Part shown: one piece after another, positions 37,005 to 46,809 of the stretch
How positions within the stretch are numbered: position 1 is the first letter of the stretch
Layout: the number at the start of each line of letters is the position of its first letter
NCBI GenBank assembly: GCA_029266425.1
Contig: JAQSWY010000003.1
Location: 62,001 to 126,000 of the forward strand
Direction of reading: 5' to 3'
Origin: Xanthobacteraceae bacterium
Lineage (GTDB): Bacteria > Pseudomonadota > Alphaproteobacteria > Rhizobiales > Xanthobacteraceae
Length of the DNA: 64,000 bases
The notes under the pieces: model-generated
Told to the model about the DNA's origin: nothing
What the model saw: the letters and a program-made list of their open reading frames with translations, nothing else
Databases searched by the model: none
Program-made: the position numbers and the translations under genes

Positions 37005-38025
37005 TCACCGCTTCCCGCGATTCCGATAGACGTCGATGGTCACCGCGGCAACGATGATCATGCCCTTGACGATCTCCTGATAGTAGGCGTCGACCCGGAG
37101 AAAGGTGAAGCCGGACGACATGACGCCGAGGATCACGACCCCGATCACCGTGCCCATGATGCGGCCTACGCCGCCGGCGAGCGAGGTGCCGCCGATCACA
37201 GCCGCGGCAATCGCGTCAAGCTCGTACATGTAGCCCATTCCGGATTGGGCGGTCTGCGCCCGGGCCGCGGTGACGACGCCGGCGAGGCCCGCGAGCATCC
37301 CGGCGATCGCATAGACCTTGACGAGATGCAGCTCGACATTGATGCCGGAGACCCGAGCCGCCTGGACGTTTGCTCCGATCGCATAAGTGTACTTGCCGTA
37401 TCGCGTATAGCGGAGCGCAATATGGAAGATGATTGCGACTGCGGCGAAGACGACGACCGGCCAGGCGGCTGAGCCGATGAAGATGAACTGCTCGGTCAGG
37501 CCGGAGATTGGCTGCCCTTTCGTGTACCACTTCGAAATACCTCGCGCCGAAACCATCATCCCCAATGTCGCAATGAAGGGCGGAATGCGGGCATAGGCGA
37601 TCAGGGCGCCATTGATCAGTCCCGCCGCCAGTCCGATGAGGACGCCGACACCGAGCGGCACGATCGCCGGCAAATCCGTCAATGAGGGGTAGAGCGCCTT
37701 ACCATTCCGCGGCCTGGGCAAACCCGGCCGCGAACATCGCGGTCGCAGCGACGACGGAGCCGGAGGAGAGGTCGATCCCCCCGGTGATGATGACTTGCGT
37801 AACCCCGATCGCGATGATGCCGACGACGGAAACCTGAAGGATCGTGATCGTCAGCCGCTGCGGATTCCAGACGAAGCTCTGGCCGACCACAAGCCAACCG
37901 AGCACTTCGCAGAGAAGCACGATACCTACCAGTACAAGGAAGATGTTCAGCTCTTGCGGTCTGCGCCAGCGACCTGCGCCGTTCGATTGCTCAGGAATTC
38001 CATCGGCAATTATTTCTTTTGTCAT
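37005..38025 (-). pseudogene. rbsC: Ribose-type ABC permease RbsC, single frameshift
   Basis: The 5' part (38025-37699) encodes the N-terminal membrane segments ending GFAQAAEW and a TAA. The rest (about 37700-37005) continues in another frame with ALYPSLTDLPAIVPLGVGVL and the family loop AAVIGGTSLAGGVGRIMGTV. One extra base next to the TAA near 37702 explains the break. With that base removed the protein would be a normal permease of about 340 residues. Confidence 0.88.
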
Positions 38026-38049
38026 TGAAAGATTCCCCGTATTCTTGGC

Positions 38050-39588
38050 CTATTGTGAGGCAAGTTCCATGATCTTGACCTGGCTCGCTTCATCGCGATC
38101 CAGCACACCGGTGATCTTGCCTTCATGCATCACCATGATCCGGTCGCTCATGCCGAGGACCTCCGGCATTTCGGAGGAAATCAGGATCACGCCTGCGCCG
38201 GCTGCGGCGAGGGATGAAATGAGCGTGTGGATTTCGGCTTTCGCGGCGACGTCGATACCGCGTGTCGGCTCATCTAGGATGAGGATGCTGGGCGCGGTCA
38301 GCAGCCATCGCCCGACCAGGACCTTTTGCTGGTTTCCACCCGAAAGGTTCTCGATCCTGGTGCCGAGCCCCGGGCTCTTGATCCGCAAGGTCCGGCTCAT
38401 CTCCAGGCATGCCGCGGCCAGCGCTTTGCCCTGCACGAAGCCGGCCCGGACGAACCTGCCCTGAAGCGCCGCTATCTGCATGTTCTCCAGGATGTCGAGG
38501 GCGAGTAGGCAGCCGCTTTGTTTTCTGTCCTCGGTGAGAAACGCCATGCCGTTGGCGATCGCCTCCCGTGGCGTCCTCATGTCGACGCGCCGTCCGCCTA
38601 TCCGGATCTCACTGCTCGTCGCCGGAGTGACGCCGAACAGGGCTTCCGCGACGTTCGACCGCCCGGATCCAATCAGGCCCGCGAGGCCGAGGATCTCTCC
38701 CGCCCGTAGATCGAACGACACGCCGGAGAACACGCCTCTCAAGGCGAGGTCCCGCACGGAGAGCAGCACATCATCGGTGGGCACGTTTTCCTTCGGGAAC
38801 ATCCTGGAAATGTCCCGGCCGACCATCATGCGGATGATCTGATCCCGGGTCGCGTCTGCCGCCGAGCGGGAGCCGATATACTTGCCGTCTCGAAAGACGG
38901 AGATGTCGTCTGAGATCTCGAAGATTTCATTCATCCGGTGCGAAATATAAACGATGCCGATGCCCTGGGCCTTGAGCTCCCTGATGATCTTGAACAGGTG
39001 AGCCGACTCGCGCTCCGTCAGCGCCGAAGTGGGCTCGTCCATGATGAGAACGCTCGATCGGTAGGACACCGCCTTGGCGATCTCCACCATCTGCCTGTCG
39101 GCGATCGAGAGATGGCGGACTTCGACTTCGGGATCGAGCTCGATATTGAGTCGGGCGAGAAGATCGCGCGACAGGCGGTTCATCTGCCGATGCTCCACGA
39201 ACCCCAGCCGGTTGCGCGGCTCCCTGCCGATCCAGATGTTTTCCGCCACCGTCATCGACGGCATCAGGTTCAGTTCCTGATGAATCATCGCCACTCCCTG
39301 GGTCAGGGCGTCGAGCGGCGTCTTCAACTGGATCGGAACTCCGTTGAGCCGGATTTCTCCCTTGTCGGGCTGATGTATGCCCGCAAGTATCTTCATCAGC
39401 GTGGATTTCCCGGCACCGTTCTCGCCCATCAAGGCGTGGCCCGATCCCGGCTTGAGATGAAAGCCCACTCCATCAAGGGCGACCACGCCCGGAAAGGACT
39501 TGCTGATCCCTGTCGCGCTCAGCAGGAAGGGCTGAGACGGATCAACGATGTGAGGATGGTGCGACGTTGTGGCGTCTGCTGTCTGCAT
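38050..39588 (-). CDS. rbsA: Ribose-type sugar ABC ATPase, tandem domains
   Basis: A 512-residue ATPase with two nucleotide-binding domains. The first has Walker [15 protein letters not shown] and signature [14 protein letters not shown]. The second has the usual degenerate Walker [17 protein letters not shown] and signature [15 protein letters not shown]. The reading frame is intact although its permease gene (37005-38025) is frameshifted and its binding-protein gene (39660-39960) is truncated. It is thus probably an orphan in a dead operon. Confidence 0.9.
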   Translation of the reverse strand: MQTADATTSHHPHIVDPSQPFLLSATGISKSFPGVVALDGVGFHLKPGSGHALMGENGAGKSTLMKILAGIHQPDKGEIRLNGVPIQLKTPLDALTQGVAMIHQELNLMPSMTVAENIWIGREPRNRLGFVEHRQMNRLSRDLLARLNIELDPEVEVRHLSIADRQMVEIAKAVSYRSSVLIMDEPTSALTERESAHLFKIIRELKAQGIGIVYISHRMNEIFEISDDISVFRDGKYIGSRSAADATRDQIIRMMVGRDISRMFPKENVPTDDVLLSVRDLALRGVFSGVSFDLRAGEILGLAGLIGSGRSNVAEALFGVTPATSSEIRIGGRRVDMRTPREAIANGMAFLTEDRKQSGCLLALDILENMQIAALQGRFVRAGFVQGKALAAACLEMSRTLRIKSPGLGTRIENLSGGNQQKVLVGRWLLTAPSILILDEPTRGIDVAAKAEIHTLISSLAAAGAGVILISSEMPEVLGMSDRIMVMHEGKITGVLDRDEASQVKIMELASQ

Positions 39589-39659
39589 CGATGCGGTCTC
39601 GACTTCGGTTCAATTGGAACAGACGCGCCGGTCGATGACCGGCGCGAAAGATCGCCGGT

Positions 39660-39960
39660 CAGTTCCTCTTCAGGTAATCGCCCATACTGTCCCTGGTGAC
39701 GAGTTCGAGGTGGTGAAGACCTTCTTCTCGGTCTTCTCGCCCCTTGCCAGCTTGAGGACGGTGTCGAGCGCGCCTTTTCCCTGGCTGACGGCATCCTGGA
39801 AGACGGTCACCTTGAGTTCGCCGGCCTTCATCGCGATCAAGGCATCCTGCGTCGCGTCGATCCCGGCAACGACGTAATCCTTCGACGCTCGCCTTGATGG
39901 CCTGTATCGCGCCGAGTGCCATCTCGTCATTATTGGCGATCACGGCGTTGAACTTCATGG
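39660..39960 (-). pseudogene. rbsB: Ribose-type periplasmic binding protein, C-terminal remnant
   Basis: Only the last 100 codons survive, in two frames. NAVIANNDEMALGAIQAIKAS is followed by a shift to DYVVAGIDATQDALIAMKAG and VSQGKGALDTVLKLARGEK, with a shift back to ELVTRDSMGDYLKRN. The N-terminal two thirds and signal peptide have been replaced by the oppositely oriented amidohydrolase gene. It was the first gene of the rbsBAC operon. Confidence 0.82.
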
Positions 39961-39983
39961 GCAATCCGGTAATCGAGGGAAGC

Positions 39984-40811
39984 ATGATCATCGACGCGCA
40001 TAGCCACGTGTGGTCCACGGATGTCCTGCAATATCCCTGGCAGCCGATCCTCGCGCATGTGCCGCCGCCGACTATCGACGCACCGCTCGAGATGCTGCTG
40101 GCGGATATGGATCGCGCGGGCGTCGATCGCGCCGTGCTGGTGCAGCCGAGCGTGTATGGCTGGGACAATCGCTATCTGATGACCTGCCTCGCCGCCTGGC
40201 CGCGGCGTTTTGTGGGCATTTGCCTGATCGACCCGCGCTCGGCCCGCCCCCATGAGGATCTCGCGCGGTGGTGCGGTCCCGACGGGTGCAAGGGGTTGCG
40301 CTTCAATCTCATCCGCCAGGGCGATGCCTCGTGGCTAGCGTCCGAAGAGCGCCGGCCGCTGTTCGAGGCCGTCACCGCCCTTAGGCTCTCGCTCTCCTTC
40401 CACATGGATATTGATCAAGCGCCGGTCATCGCCACACTCGCGGCGCGCTACCCTTCCACGCCCTTCATCGTGGACTATCTCGGCGCCAGCATTCACGACC
40501 GAAGCGACGCGGGCGCCTTTCTGGACCTCCTTGCCGCGCGGAAGAATGTCTATTTCAAGCTGCTCTGCGTTGCGGAGGATGCGCGAACCCCCTACCCGTT
40601 CTCCGACATCATTCCGTTTTACAGCGCCGTGCTGGAGCGCTTCGGCGCCGCGCGCACCATGTTCGGCTCGGATTATCCCGGCGTCGGCACGGTCTGCTCC
40701 TATGAGGACTCCGTTCGATGGGGAGCGAATTTCCCGGGCCTCACCAGCGGCGAACGCAATCTGCTGATGGGGGGCACCGCGGCGCGGATCCTTGGGATCG
40801 CTATCATGTAA
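39984..40811 (+). CDS. Amidohydrolase 2-family hydrolase, sugar lactonase-like
   Basis: A 275-residue TIM-barrel metal hydrolase. HxH is at His6/His8 (IDAHSHVW), LSLSFHMD carries a further ligand, and the last Asp is in FGSDYPG. Members hydrolyse lactones of sugar acids (for example fuconolactone) or decarboxylate and hydrate pyrone-type acids. The ATG at 39984 follows GAGGGA. A longer frame from 39894 overlaps the rbsB remnant and is rejected. It is intact and opposite in direction to the dead rbs operon. Its stop codon overlaps a copy of the GntR-type motif. Confidence 0.82.
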   Translation: MIIDAHSHVWSTDVLQYPWQPILAHVPPPTIDAPLEMLLADMDRAGVDRAVLVQPSVYGWDNRYLMTCLAAWPRRFVGICLIDPRSARPHEDLARWCGPDGCKGLRFNLIRQGDASWLASEERRPLFEAVTALRLSLSFHMDIDQAPVIATLAARYPSTPFIVDYLGASIHDRSDAGAFLDLLAARKNVYFKLLCVAEDARTPYPFSDIIPFYSAVLERFGAARTMFGSDYPGVGTVCSYEDSVRWGANFPGLTSGERNLLMGGTAARILGIAIM

Positions 40812-40821
40812 GACAAGTTTA
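40806..40821 (+). promoter_or_regulatory. GntR-regulon motif, copy A (doubtful role)
   Basis: ATGTAAGACAAGTTTA matches the shared motif well but includes the stop of the amidohydrolase gene. It is also part of an inverted repeat (AAGACAAG/CTTGTCTT, 40810-40832), so it might instead belong to a weak terminator. Confidence 0.45.
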
Positions 40822-41047
40822 CGCCTTGTCTTGACAGGCCTGGGCGCACGGTCCGGATTCCGGCTAGATGGACACGGGTCCCATCCTGCCGCTGCTGTCG
40901 AACCTGGAGCCGTGCGCGCGGCGCCCGTTGCGCGTGCGCTGAACAAGTTCAGCGCCGAGCTGGGGATCATGGCCGCCAAGAGCCATTATCGTTCGGATGG
41001 AATCATCCGAACAATAAGAAAGCGCTCTGGATTCAACAGGCTGGAGT

Positions 41048-41803
41048 TCACGGCTCGGTGCTGTCGGTCAGCACGCGGATGCGGGCATTGTCGATATGGG
41101 TGCGCATCGCCTCACGCGCCTCTTCCGCCTCTTCGGCTTCGATCGCCTTCAGGATGCGCAGATGCTCCATCTGCACCGTTTGCAGCCGTCGCGCGCTGCG
41201 GCGGAGTGACAGTTTGCGGGCAAGCTCGATGCCGCGCAGCGTGTGTTCGCCGAAGACGTCCATGGCGTGCACGAACAGGCGGTTCTGCGTGGCGGCGGCG
41301 ATGGCGATATGGAACGCCTGATCCGCCTCGCTGCCAATCTCCTCATTGGCGATCACCCGCTCCAGATCATCGTAGGCGCGCTTGATTCGATCAAGGTCCG
41401 CCTCGCTTCGGCGCATCGCCGCGAGGAAGGCGGCCTCGCCCTCCAGCGCGACGCGGAACTCCATGCAGCGCATCAGGTCGGCGACATCGCCGATCGGCGC
41501 CAGCAGCGACAGCGCCTGATTGGGCCGGCGCTGGACGTACGAGCCGGAGCCGTGGCGCGAGACCACCACGCCGTCGGCCTGCAACCGCGACAGCGCCTCA
41601 CGCACCACCGGGCGGGAAACGCCATAGATTTCAGAGAGCTGGCTTTCGGACGGCAGCTTGTCGCCCTCCACCATGGAGCCGGTGACGATGCGGTCGAGTA
41701 TCTGCTCGTAGAGCTGGTCGCCGAGGCGCGAGGGCCGCTGCGGCGCTTGCGACGGCCAATCCATCCTGGGCCGCAGCTTGAGTTCGGCGGGTTTCCGGGC
41801 CAA
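41048..41803 (-). CDS. GntR-family (FadR/FCD type) regulator of the 41-56 kb module
   Basis: A 251-residue regulator. The winged helix spans about residues 25-95 (LGDQLYEQILDRIVTGSMVE, PSESQLSEIYGVSRPVVREA), and the C-terminal FCD domain has FRVALEGEAAFLAA and DQAFHIAIAAATQNRL with likely metal-binding His. It lies downstream of the lactonase gene on the same strand. A 16-bp motif recurring before nearly every transcription unit up to 56.3 kb includes the FadR-type core GTnnGAC, so this protein is the probable regulator. The ligand may be a sugar acid. Confidence 0.9.
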   Translation of the reverse strand: MARKPAELKLRPRMDWPSQAPQRPSRLGDQLYEQILDRIVTGSMVEGDKLPSESQLSEIYGVSRPVVREALSRLQADGVVVSRHGSGSYVQRRPNQALSLLAPIGDVADLMRCMEFRVALEGEAAFLAAMRRSEADLDRIKRAYDDLERVIANEEIGSEADQAFHIAIAAATQNRLFVHAMDVFGEHTLRGIELARKLSLRRSARRLQTVQMEHLRILKAIEAEEAEEAREAMRTHIDNARIRVLTDSTEP

Positions 41804-41895
41804 GCCTCTACCTCCTGTTTTCTTCCGGCTACCACTGGACCGCGCGCTCCAGGCGACTTGAAACCAGTTTGGCGATTCCCTGGTATTTTGTAAAA

Positions 41896-41911
41896 TCGTC
41901 CGACAAGTAAA
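41896..41911 (+). promoter_or_regulatory. GntR-regulon motif, copy B
   Basis: TCGTCCGACAAGTAAA lies between the lactonase stop and the GntR start, which suggests autoregulation of the GntR gene. Confidence 0.65.
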
Positions 41912-41919
41912 GCTCTATA

Positions 41920-42798
41920 TTATCCCTTGAAGGACGGCTCCATGACTCCCGTCACGCCCGCATGGACCGCGAACAGGCCGCCGGCCTGCGGCTGGCCCTC
42001 CACCGAGGCTGGCCGAATCGAGGTCACATAGATGGTGTCGAGGCGCGGGCCGCCGAACGCCAGCATGCTTGGCTTGGCGACCGGCATCGCGATGCGGCGA
42101 TCGACCTCACCCTTCGGCGTGAAGCGAACGATTTCCCGGCCATCATTACCCGCCATCCAGTAGCAGCCCTCAGCGTCGACCGCGCCGCCGTCCGGGCGGC
42201 CGGGCATGCCGTGGGTATCAACGAAGACGCGGCGGTTGGTGATGGCGCCGTCATCAGCGTCGAGATCCCATGCCCAGATGGTGCGCACCGCCACATAGGA
42301 ATCCGAGTGATAAAGCGTGCGCCCGTCCGGGCTGAAGGCGAGGCCGTTGGCGACGAAAAGCCCATCGCAGACCCGGGTGCAGCGATGGTCGGCGCTTACC
42401 CGGTAGAGCGATCCCATGGTGCGCGAGGGCTGCACCGGGTCCTCCATGCTGCCGACCCAGAAGCGCCCCTGGAAATCGCAGCGCCCGTCATTCAGCCGGT
42501 TGCCCGGCAGATCGGGCTCCGGGCTTGCCAGCGGGGTGAGCGCGCCGCTTTCCAGTTCATAGCGCGCAAGGCCAGATTTCAGCGCCAGCAGCACGCCGCC
42601 ATCCTCGTACAAGGCGAACGAGCCGATTGCCTCGGGCAGCGTCCACACCCGGTTGGCGCCGCTCGAGGGGTCGAAGCGGTTCAGGCGGCCGGCATAGATG
42701 TCGATCCAGTAGAGTGCGTTCTCGCGAGGCGACCAGACCGGGCATTCGCCAAGCTCGGCTTTTATATCGAGCACGCAGTCGACGTCAGGCTGGCTCAT
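41920..42798 (-). CDS. SMP-30/gluconolactonase-family sugar lactonase
   Basis: A 292-residue beta-propeller. The metal-binding Glu (LGECPVW), Asn/Asp patterns (NRLNDGRCDFQGRFWVGSM, ANGLAFSPDG) and SD near the end of blade 4 (LYHSDS) fit SMP-30 lactonases, which open sugar-acid lactones. It follows the ABC transporter genes with 54 bp between, so it belongs to that operon. A uronate dehydrogenase at 55456-56265 in the same putative regulon would make an aldarolactone, a fitting substrate. Confidence 0.9.
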   Translation of the reverse strand: MSQPDVDCVLDIKAELGECPVWSPRENALYWIDIYAGRLNRFDPSSGANRVWTLPEAIGSFALYEDGGVLLALKSGLARYELESGALTPLASPEPDLPGNRLNDGRCDFQGRFWVGSMEDPVQPSRTMGSLYRVSADHRCTRVCDGLFVANGLAFSPDGRTLYHSDSYVAVRTIWAWDLDADDGAITNRRVFVDTHGMPGRPDGGAVDAEGCYWMAGNDGREIVRFTPKGEVDRRIAMPVAKPSMLAFGGPRLDTIYVTSIRPASVEGQPQAGGLFAVHAGVTGVMEPSFKG

Positions 42799-42852
42799 CG
42801 GCGGGTCCCTCGAGGCGTGAAGCGGCTTGCCCGGAATCAGGACCGCCCGAAA

Positions 42853-44595
42853 TCAGGGCGTCGTTTCCAACTCATAGCGGATGCGGGTGGTCCTGCCGCG
42901 CTGGCGCGGGTCAGGCTTGGGAATGGCGGAAATCAGCGAGCGCGTATAGGCGTGCTGCGGGTCGTCGCACACTGATTGCGTCTCGCCGAGCTCGACGATG
43001 CGGCCGCGATGCATCACCGCCACGCGGTCGCACATGTAGCGTATCACCCCGATGTCGTGGCTGATGAACACGTAGCTCATGTCCAGCTCCTGGCCGATGT
43101 CGAGAAGCAGGTCGAGCACCTGCGCGCGCAGCGACACGTCGAGCGCCGAGGTCGCCTCGTCGGCGACGATGAGCTGCGGCTTCAGCGCGATGGCCCGCGC
43201 GATGCCGATGCGCTGGCGCTGCCCGCCGCTGAAGGCGTGCGGATAGCGGCGCATCGCCTCGCGCGGCAGCCCGACGCGCTGGAGCAGTTCGGCCACGCGC
43301 TCTTCCAGTTCCGGGCCATGCACGATGCCGTGGTTGCGCAGCGGCTCGGCGACGATCTGCAGCACCGTCATGCGCGGATTGAGCGAGGAGAACGGATCCT
43401 GGAAGATCATCCGCATGTCACGCCAATACGGCTTGACCGCGGAGCGCGGCAGCGGGGCGAGATCGACGCCAGCGCTGTCCCGGCCCTTGAAGACGATCCG
43501 GCCGGATGTCGGGTCGAGGATGCGCATGATGCAGCGCCCCAGCGTGGTCTTGCCCGACCCGCTCTCGCCGACGATGCCGAGCGTCTCGCCGCGCTTGAGC
43601 GAAAAGCTGACGCCGTCGAGCGCCTTCACCGGCCCCTCCTGCTTGCGGCCGAAGAAGGGCTGCCGGCCGCCGAACGACATCGACAGGTTCGACACGTCGA
43701 GGATCGCGTCGTCCCGGTTCGACTTCGCCGTCTTGCCGGCGAGGTGCGAGCGCTGCTCCAGCGCCAGCACCGAGTTCAGCAACTGCCTGGTGTAGGCGTG
43801 CTGGGGCGCGAAGAAGATGTCGTTAACCGGGCCGTGCTCCACCACCTTGCCGCGGTACATCACCGCCACGTCGTCGGCGATCTCGGCGACCACGCCCATG
43901 TCATGGGTGATGAACATCAGCGCCATGCCGTGGAGCGTCTGCAGCCCTTTCATCAAATCGAGAATTTCCGCCTGCGTGGTCACGTCCAGCGCCGTGGTCG
44001 GCTCGTCGGCGATCAGGAGCTTGGGCTCGCACACCAGCGCCATGGCGGTCATGGCGCGCTGGCGCATGCCGCCGCTGAACTCGAACGGATAGCTGTCGAA
44101 ACTCTGCTCGGGACGCGGGATCTTGACCTGCGCCAGCATCTCGATCGCCCGCACGCGGGCCTGCGCCCGGCTCATGGGGCGGTGCAGGCGGATAGCTTCG
44201 ACGATCTGGTGGCCGATGGTGTGGACCGGGCTCAGGCTCGACATCGGCTCCTGGAAGATCATGCCGATGTCGCGGCCGCGTATCGCGCGTATCTGCCGGC
44301 CCTTGGGGTCGAGCGCGGCAAGGTTCAGGGCAGCGCCATTCGGGCCGGCGCCGTGCAGGAGGATCTCGCCGCCGATGATGCGGCCGGGCTTCGGCACGAT
44401 GTTGAGGATCGAGCGGGCGGTGATGCTCTTGCCCGAGCCGCTCTCGCCGACCACGCACAGCGTGCGCCCGCGCCGCAGCGTGAGATCGATGCCGTCGACC
44501 GCCTTCAACACGTCGCGGCCGGTGTCGAACCAGGTCGACAGGTTCTTCACCTCCAGCACTATGTCGTTGGGCTCGCTCGTCATGCGCTCTGCCAT
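42853..44595 (-). CDS. Peptide-family ABC transporter ATPase, fused DppD-DppF type
   Basis: A 580-residue fusion of two ATPases, as in GsiA. Domain 1 has GESGSGKSITARS and FSGGMRQRAM; domain 2 has GESGSGKTTLGRC and FSGGQRQRIG with DEATSALD. It powers both membrane subunits. The start at 44595 is 1 bp after the permease stop; a second ATG at 44583 is also possible. This transporter family imports peptides but also oligosaccharides and amino-sugar conjugates. Confidence 0.92.
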   Translation of the reverse strand: MAERMTSEPNDIVLEVKNLSTWFDTGRDVLKAVDGIDLTLRRGRTLCVVGESGSGKSITARSILNIVPKPGRIIGGEILLHGAGPNGAALNLAALDPKGRQIRAIRGRDIGMIFQEPMSSLSPVHTIGHQIVEAIRLHRPMSRAQARVRAIEMLAQVKIPRPEQSFDSYPFEFSGGMRQRAMTAMALVCEPKLLIADEPTTALDVTTQAEILDLMKGLQTLHGMALMFITHDMGVVAEIADDVAVMYRGKVVEHGPVNDIFFAPQHAYTRQLLNSVLALEQRSHLAGKTAKSNRDDAILDVSNLSMSFGGRQPFFGRKQEGPVKALDGVSFSLKRGETLGIVGESGSGKTTLGRCIMRILDPTSGRIVFKGRDSAGVDLAPLPRSAVKPYWRDMRMIFQDPFSSLNPRMTVLQIVAEPLRNHGIVHGPELEERVAELLQRVGLPREAMRRYPHAFSGGQRQRIGIARAIALKPQLIVADEATSALDVSLRAQVLDLLLDIGQELDMSYVFISHDIGVIRYMCDRVAVMHRGRIVELGETQSVCDDPQHAYTRSLISAIPKPDPRQRGRTTRIRYELETTP

Positions 44596-44596
44596 G

Positions 44597-45757
44597 CTAT
44601 TGCCGGTAGGGATCGGCGGCGTCGCGCAGGCCGTCGCCGACGAAATTCAGGGAAAGCACGGCGATCACCACCGCGATGCCCGGGAAGAACAGCCAGGGCG
44701 CGGTGGTGATGGAGCGGATGTTCTGCGCTTCCTGCAGCAGCACGCCCCAGCTCACGATCGGCGGCTGCAGCCCGAGGCCAAGGAAGCTCAAGGCGGTCTC
44801 GGCAAGGATCATGGCGGGAATGGCGAGGCTCACCTCGGCGATGATGTGGCTGACAAAAGAGGGAGCCATCTGGCGGAAGATGATGCGCGGCTCGCTCGCC
44901 CCATCCAGCCGTGCGGCGGTGACGAAATCCTCGGTGCGCAGCGACAGGAAGCGGCCGCGTATCACCCGCGCCAGATTGGTCCAGCCGATCAGCGACAGGA
45001 TGATGGTGATGGCGAGATAGATGCGCAGGGGCGGCCAGTTGGTCGGCATCGCGGCGGCGAGGCCGAGCCAGAGCGGGGTCGTCGGCAACGACAGGATGAA
45101 CTCGATGACGCGCTGGATGATGTTGTCGATCCAGCCGCCATAATAGCCCGATATCCCGCCGAGAATGATGCCGAGCACCAGGCTCATCGCCACGCCGATG
45201 AGGCCGATCGACATGGAAATGCGGGTGCCGTAGATGATACGGCTCAGCATGTCGCGCCCAAGACGGTCGGCGCCCAGCAGATACATCGGGTCGCCTTTCC
45301 TGAGCGGCCCGAACAACCTGGTCTCCAGCGTGAAGATTCCCCACATGTCGTAGGGCTCCGACTTCACGAAGAAGCCGACCGGATATTTCTGGGTCTCGTC
45401 AACCACGAAGATTCGGCGTAGCGCGGTCGGCTCGATGGTCACCTTGTAGCCGTTGACGTGCGGGCCCCAGACCAGACTGCCATCGGCGTCGCGGTCGAAG
45501 AGGTGCAGCGCTTGCGGCGGCGCATAGGTGTAGCGCGGGGTGAAGGTGTTCGGCGAGAACGGCGCCAGGAACTCGCAGAACAGCGCCACCAGCAGGATGA
45601 AAGCCAGCACGATGCTGCTCACCATGGCCAGCCGGTGGCGGCGGAATTGCCACCACATGAGCCGCCACTGCGAGGCTGAAGCCTTGTGCGCCAGTGCCGG
45701 GACGTCCGGCGGCAGGTCCGGCAGCAGCGCGGTCGGCGGGGAAGCGTCAGTTGTCAT
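44597..45757 (-). CDS. Peptide-family ABC permease, DppC/OppC type
   Basis: A 386-residue permease with an N-terminal cytoplasmic extension, the first segment RLAMVSSIVLAFILLVALFC, a long periplasmic insert with YTYAPPQALHLF, and the EAA-like loop ARLDGASEPRIIFRQMAPSF. Its start overlaps the end of the upstream permease gene by 11 bp. The periplasmic insert is typical of the branch that transports oligosaccharide-like substrates. Confidence 0.9.
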   Translation of the reverse strand: MTTDASPPTALLPDLPPDVPALAHKASASQWRLMWWQFRRHRLAMVSSIVLAFILLVALFCEFLAPFSPNTFTPRYTYAPPQALHLFDRDADGSLVWGPHVNGYKVTIEPTALRRIFVVDETQKYPVGFFVKSEPYDMWGIFTLETRLFGPLRKGDPMYLLGADRLGRDMLSRIIYGTRISMSIGLIGVAMSLVLGIILGGISGYYGGWIDNIIQRVIEFILSLPTTPLWLGLAAAMPTNWPPLRIYLAITIILSLIGWTNLARVIRGRFLSLRTEDFVTAARLDGASEPRIIFRQMAPSFVSHIIAEVSLAIPAMILAETALSFLGLGLQPPIVSWGVLLQEAQNIRSITTAPWLFFPGIAVVIAVLSLNFVGDGLRDAADPYRQ

Positions 45758-46733
45758 AGCGGATCCGCGGGTCGAACCACACGAGCAGGATGTCCGACAG
45801 CAGCGTGCCGATCAGCACCAGGATGCACTGGAACATGATGAGGGCGCCGCCGAGATACATGTCCTGTGTCTTCAGCGCCTGTATCAGGATCGGCCCGGCG
45901 GTCGGCAGGCTCAGCACGCTGGAGACAATCACGTCGCCCGACACCAGCACCGGCAGGATCCAGCCGACGGTCGAGATGAAGGGATTGAGCGCCACCCGCG
46001 TCGGGTAGCGCAGTATAAGCTTCAGTTCCGGCAGGCCTTTGGCGCGGCCGGTCTCGACATAGGGCTTGCCGAGTTCGTCGAGCAGATTGGCTCTCATGAT
46101 GCGCACCAGCGAAGCGATGCCGGCGACCCCGAGCACCACGACCGGAATCCACAGATGGGTGAGCAGGTCGCCCACCCTGCCGAGATCCCACGGCGCGTTC
46201 ACATAGTCCGGTGAGAACAGCCCGCCGACCGAATAGCCGAGGAACTCGACCGACAGATACATGACGAACAGAGCGAGCAGGAAGTTCGGCGTCGCCATGC
46301 CGAGGAAGCAGAGGAAGGTGATGATGTAGTCGCCGATGCTATATTGCCGAACGGCGGAATAGATCCCGATCGGAAAGGCGACGATCCACACGAACATCAA
46401 GGTGCAGAAGGCGACCAGCGCTGTCATGCCCAGCCGGTTCCAGATGATGTCGGAGACCGGCGTGCGATACTCGAACGACATGCCGAGATCGCCGTGGAGC
46501 GCATTGCCGACCCAGCGGAAATATTGGACCACCATCGGCTGGTCCAACCCGTAGCGCAGCCGCATGGCGTCGAGCGTCGCGGGGTCCGCGGGCGAGCCGG
46601 AAGTGGCGAGGTCGGCGGCGTAGCTGGTGACGAAATCGCCGGGCGGCAACTGGATGATGGTGAAGGCGACGACCGACACCGCGAAGAAGGACGGGATCAT
46701 CCAAAGCAGACGGCGAAGGATGAAGCTGAACAC
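45747..46733 (-). CDS. Peptide-family ABC permease, DppB/OppB type
   Basis: A 328-residue permease with six segments and the loop ETGRAKGLPELKLILRYPTR. The start is GTG at 46733 with AGGAGG upstream, giving FSFILRRLLWMIPSFF, the normal DppB N-terminus. A hairpin separates it from the binding-protein gene. Confidence 0.9.
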   Translation of the reverse strand: MFSFILRRLLWMIPSFFAVSVVAFTIIQLPPGDFVTSYAADLATSGSPADPATLDAMRLRYGLDQPMVVQYFRWVGNALHGDLGMSFEYRTPVSDIIWNRLGMTALVAFCTLMFVWIVAFPIGIYSAVRQYSIGDYIITFLCFLGMATPNFLLALFVMYLSVEFLGYSVGGLFSPDYVNAPWDLGRVGDLLTHLWIPVVVLGVAGIASLVRIMRANLLDELGKPYVETGRAKGLPELKLILRYPTRVALNPFISTVGWILPVLVSGDVIVSSVLSLPTAGPILIQALKTQDMYLGGALIMFQCILVLIGTLLSDILLVWFDPRIRYDN

Positions 46734-46763
46734 GGTGCCTCCTGCAAGGTCGGAAACGAAAGA

Positions 46764-46797
46764 GCGCCGGCTGGTGGAGGCGATGACCGGCCGGCGC
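46764..46797. terminator. Hairpin between binding-protein and permease genes
   Basis: A 12-bp GC-rich stem with one G-U pair and a 10-nt loop lies 12 bp after the binding-protein stop. There is no T-run. As after tctC and after the sugar-binding protein, it probably sets the protein ratio. Confidence 0.6.
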
Positions 46798-46809
46798 CTC
46801 CTGTACTCG

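Noticed and set aside
42976-44709. A 577-codon plus-strand open frame antisense to the fused ABC ATPase gene
   Set aside because: Same cause: a shadow of a GC-rich gene with His/Arg/Asp-rich translation.
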